DNA from: Methanocaldococcaceae archaeon
GTDB lineage: Archaea > AGJL01 > Methanococci > Methanococcales > Methanocaldococcaceae
Length of the DNA stretch: 16,730 bases
Reading direction: 5' to 3'
NCBI GenBank assembly: GCA_027023665.1
Contig: JALVUY010000052.1
Coordinates: forward strand, 1-16,730
Shown: piece after piece, positions 15,897 through 16,730 of the stretch
Position numbering within the stretch: position 1 is the first letter of the stretch
How the letters are laid out: every line of letters starts with the position of its first letter
The notes under the pieces: model-generated
Told to the model about the DNA's origin: nothing
Databases searched by the model: none
The model's input: the letters and a program-made list of their open reading frames with translations, nothing else
Made by a program: the position numbers and the translations under genes

Positions 15897-16170
15897 TTAA
15901 TATTTTTTTGGGAATAAATGTCTTTTTATTGGATACAACTATTTTCAATATTAAACCAAATATTTTTATACTATTAAAACTAATGGATTATAGTTGTGTG
16001 CAAAACAAAATAAACTTTTTAAAGGAAAATTTGAATGCCTTCCTTTTGGTAGGCATTCTTTAGTTCCTTATTTTAGTCAAAAAACTTTTGCACACAACTA
16101 TAAAAGATGCTGAAATCTCTTTTTTGGCATCAATATATAGTAGAACAAATTTTAGTAGGATGTGAAATAA
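15897..16170. other. Intergenic region with promoter elements and large inverted repeat
   Basis: A 274-nt gap between the DUF371 gene and the helicase. In order it holds a T run (15903-15909) that probably ends the upstream transcript, a TATA-like TTTTTATAC (15963-15971), the 116-bp inverted repeat, a short GATGC/GCATC hairpin (16106-16131), a second TATA-like TATATA (16134-16139) and the helicase ribosome site AGGATGTGA (16157-16165). I found no coding frame. Confidence 0.6.
15988..16103. repeat. 116-bp nested inverted repeat upstream of the helicase
   Basis: Perfect 18-bp arms TTATAGTTGTGTGCAAAA (15988-16005) and its reverse complement (16086-16103) enclose 80 bp. Inside are a second stem AAGGAA/TTCCTT (16022-16027 with 16064-16069) and an 8-bp stem GAATGCCT/AGGCATTC (16033-16040 with 16051-16058) topped by CC-TTTT-GG. 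As RNA this is one long rod-like hairpin; as DNA the arms look like the ends of a small non-coding mobile element. No target duplication beyond the TA inherent in the arms is visible. Its identity is undecided. Confidence 0.85.
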
Positions 16171-16730
16171 ATGAATTTTAACGACTTAAACTTATCAGAA
16201 AATACATTAAATGCTATTAAAAATAAAGGTTTTGAAAAGCCAACTGATATTCAGACAAAAGTTATTCCTTTATTTTTAAATGAAAATTGTAATATTGTGG
16301 CACAAGCAAGAACTGGTAGTGGGAAAACTGCCTCATTTGGAATACCATTAGTTGAACTTATAGACGAAAACTCTGGATTATCTGCAATTATTTTAACACC
16401 TACAAGGGAGTTGGCTATTCAAGTTGCAGATGAAATAGAATCTCTAAAAGGAAACAAAAATTTAAAAATTGCTAAAATTTATGGTGGAAAGCCAATATAT
16501 CCACAAATTAAAGATTTAAAAAACGCTAACATAGTTGTAGGAACACCGGGAAGAATTTTAGACCACATAAATAGAGGCACTATAAATTTGAAGAATGTTA
16601 AATACTTCATATTAGATGAAGCTGACGAAATGCTGAATATGGGTTTTTTAGAAGATATAGAAGTAATATTTGAAAAAACACCTAAAAATAAAAGAGTTAT
16701 GCTTTTTTCTGCAACTATGCCTGATAGAAT
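16171..16730 (+). CDS. DEAD-box ATP-dependent RNA helicase (N-terminal part, cut by window end)
   Basis: The first ~186 residues of a DEAD-box helicase; only RecA-like domain 1 is present. The motifs appear in order: Q motif GFEKPTDIQ (20-28), motif I AQARTGSGKT (44-53), Ia PTRELA (77-82), GG (105-106), Ib TPGR (125-128), II DEAD (149-152) and III SAT (180-182). It closely resembles, from memory, the compact M. jannaschii helicase MJ0669 (~367 aa), so about half the protein is missing to the right. Such enzymes unwind short RNA duplexes and are often induced by cold in archaea. ATG 16171 follows AGGATGTGA. The upstream 116-bp inverted repeat may lie in its leader. Confidence 0.95.
   Translation, partial: MNFNDLNLSENTLNAIKNKGFEKPTDIQTKVIPLFLNENCNIVAQARTGSGKTASFGIPLVELIDENSGLSAIILTPTRELAIQVADEIESLKGNKNLKIAKIYGGKPIYPQIKDLKNANIVVGTPGRILDHINRGTINLKNVKYFILDEADEMLNMGFLEDIEVIFEKTPKNKRVMLFSATMPDR

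Noticed and set aside
1..16730. CRISPR array, transposase or prophage genes
   Set aside because: No regularly spaced repeats and no transposase or phage-like frames; the only mobile-element hint is the 116-bp inverted repeat.

Overview
The window looks like chromosome from a hyperthermophilic methanogen of the genus Methanocaldococcus, close to M. jannaschii. The protein genes are very AT-rich, while the RNA genes stand out as GC-rich islands. Shine-Dalgarno sites are mostly GGTGAT placed 4-5 nt before the start. Many products closely resemble M. jannaschii proteins as I remember them. No database was searched, so the species call is an inference.

Left edge (1-1615): the tail of an unidentified gene runs into a convergent XTP/dITP pyrophosphatase gene (minus strand). 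Upstream of that gene, also on the minus strand, lie a 76-nt GC-rich segment that folds as an archaeal H/ACA guide RNA with its own TATA box, and then tRNA-Leu(TAA) with an encoded CCA end. A DUF531-like (SPOUT-type) gene diverges from the tRNA.

Centre (1633-10303): one long plus-strand operon, atpH-I-K-E-C-F-A-B, encodes the A-type ATP synthase. H and E form peripheral stalks, I and K form the ion channel and rotor, C and F are central-stalk parts, and A and B form the head. The central-stalk gene atpD, which often follows atpB, is not in the window. The rotor subunit K is triplicated (six helices) and carries only two ion-binding carboxylates.

Right of the operon (10304-13857, minus strand): hypA (hydrogenase nickel insertion), a COG1325-type RNA-binding protein, the chromatin protein Alba, an NDP-sugar epimerase and sucC (succinyl-CoA synthetase beta).

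Right end (13933-16730, plus strand): diverging from sucC is a three-gene cluster of phosphopantothenate synthetase (CoA synthesis), an FMN/two-[4Fe-4S] archaeoflavoprotein (dihydromethanopterin reductase type) and an internally duplicated DUF371 protein. A 116-bp nested inverted repeat with perfect 18-bp arms then precedes a DEAD-box RNA helicase cut by the window end.

Most of the content is housekeeping. The parts most worth a second look are the H/ACA RNA candidate, the inverted repeat before the helicase, and the coordinated decay of one ion-binding interface in AtpK.
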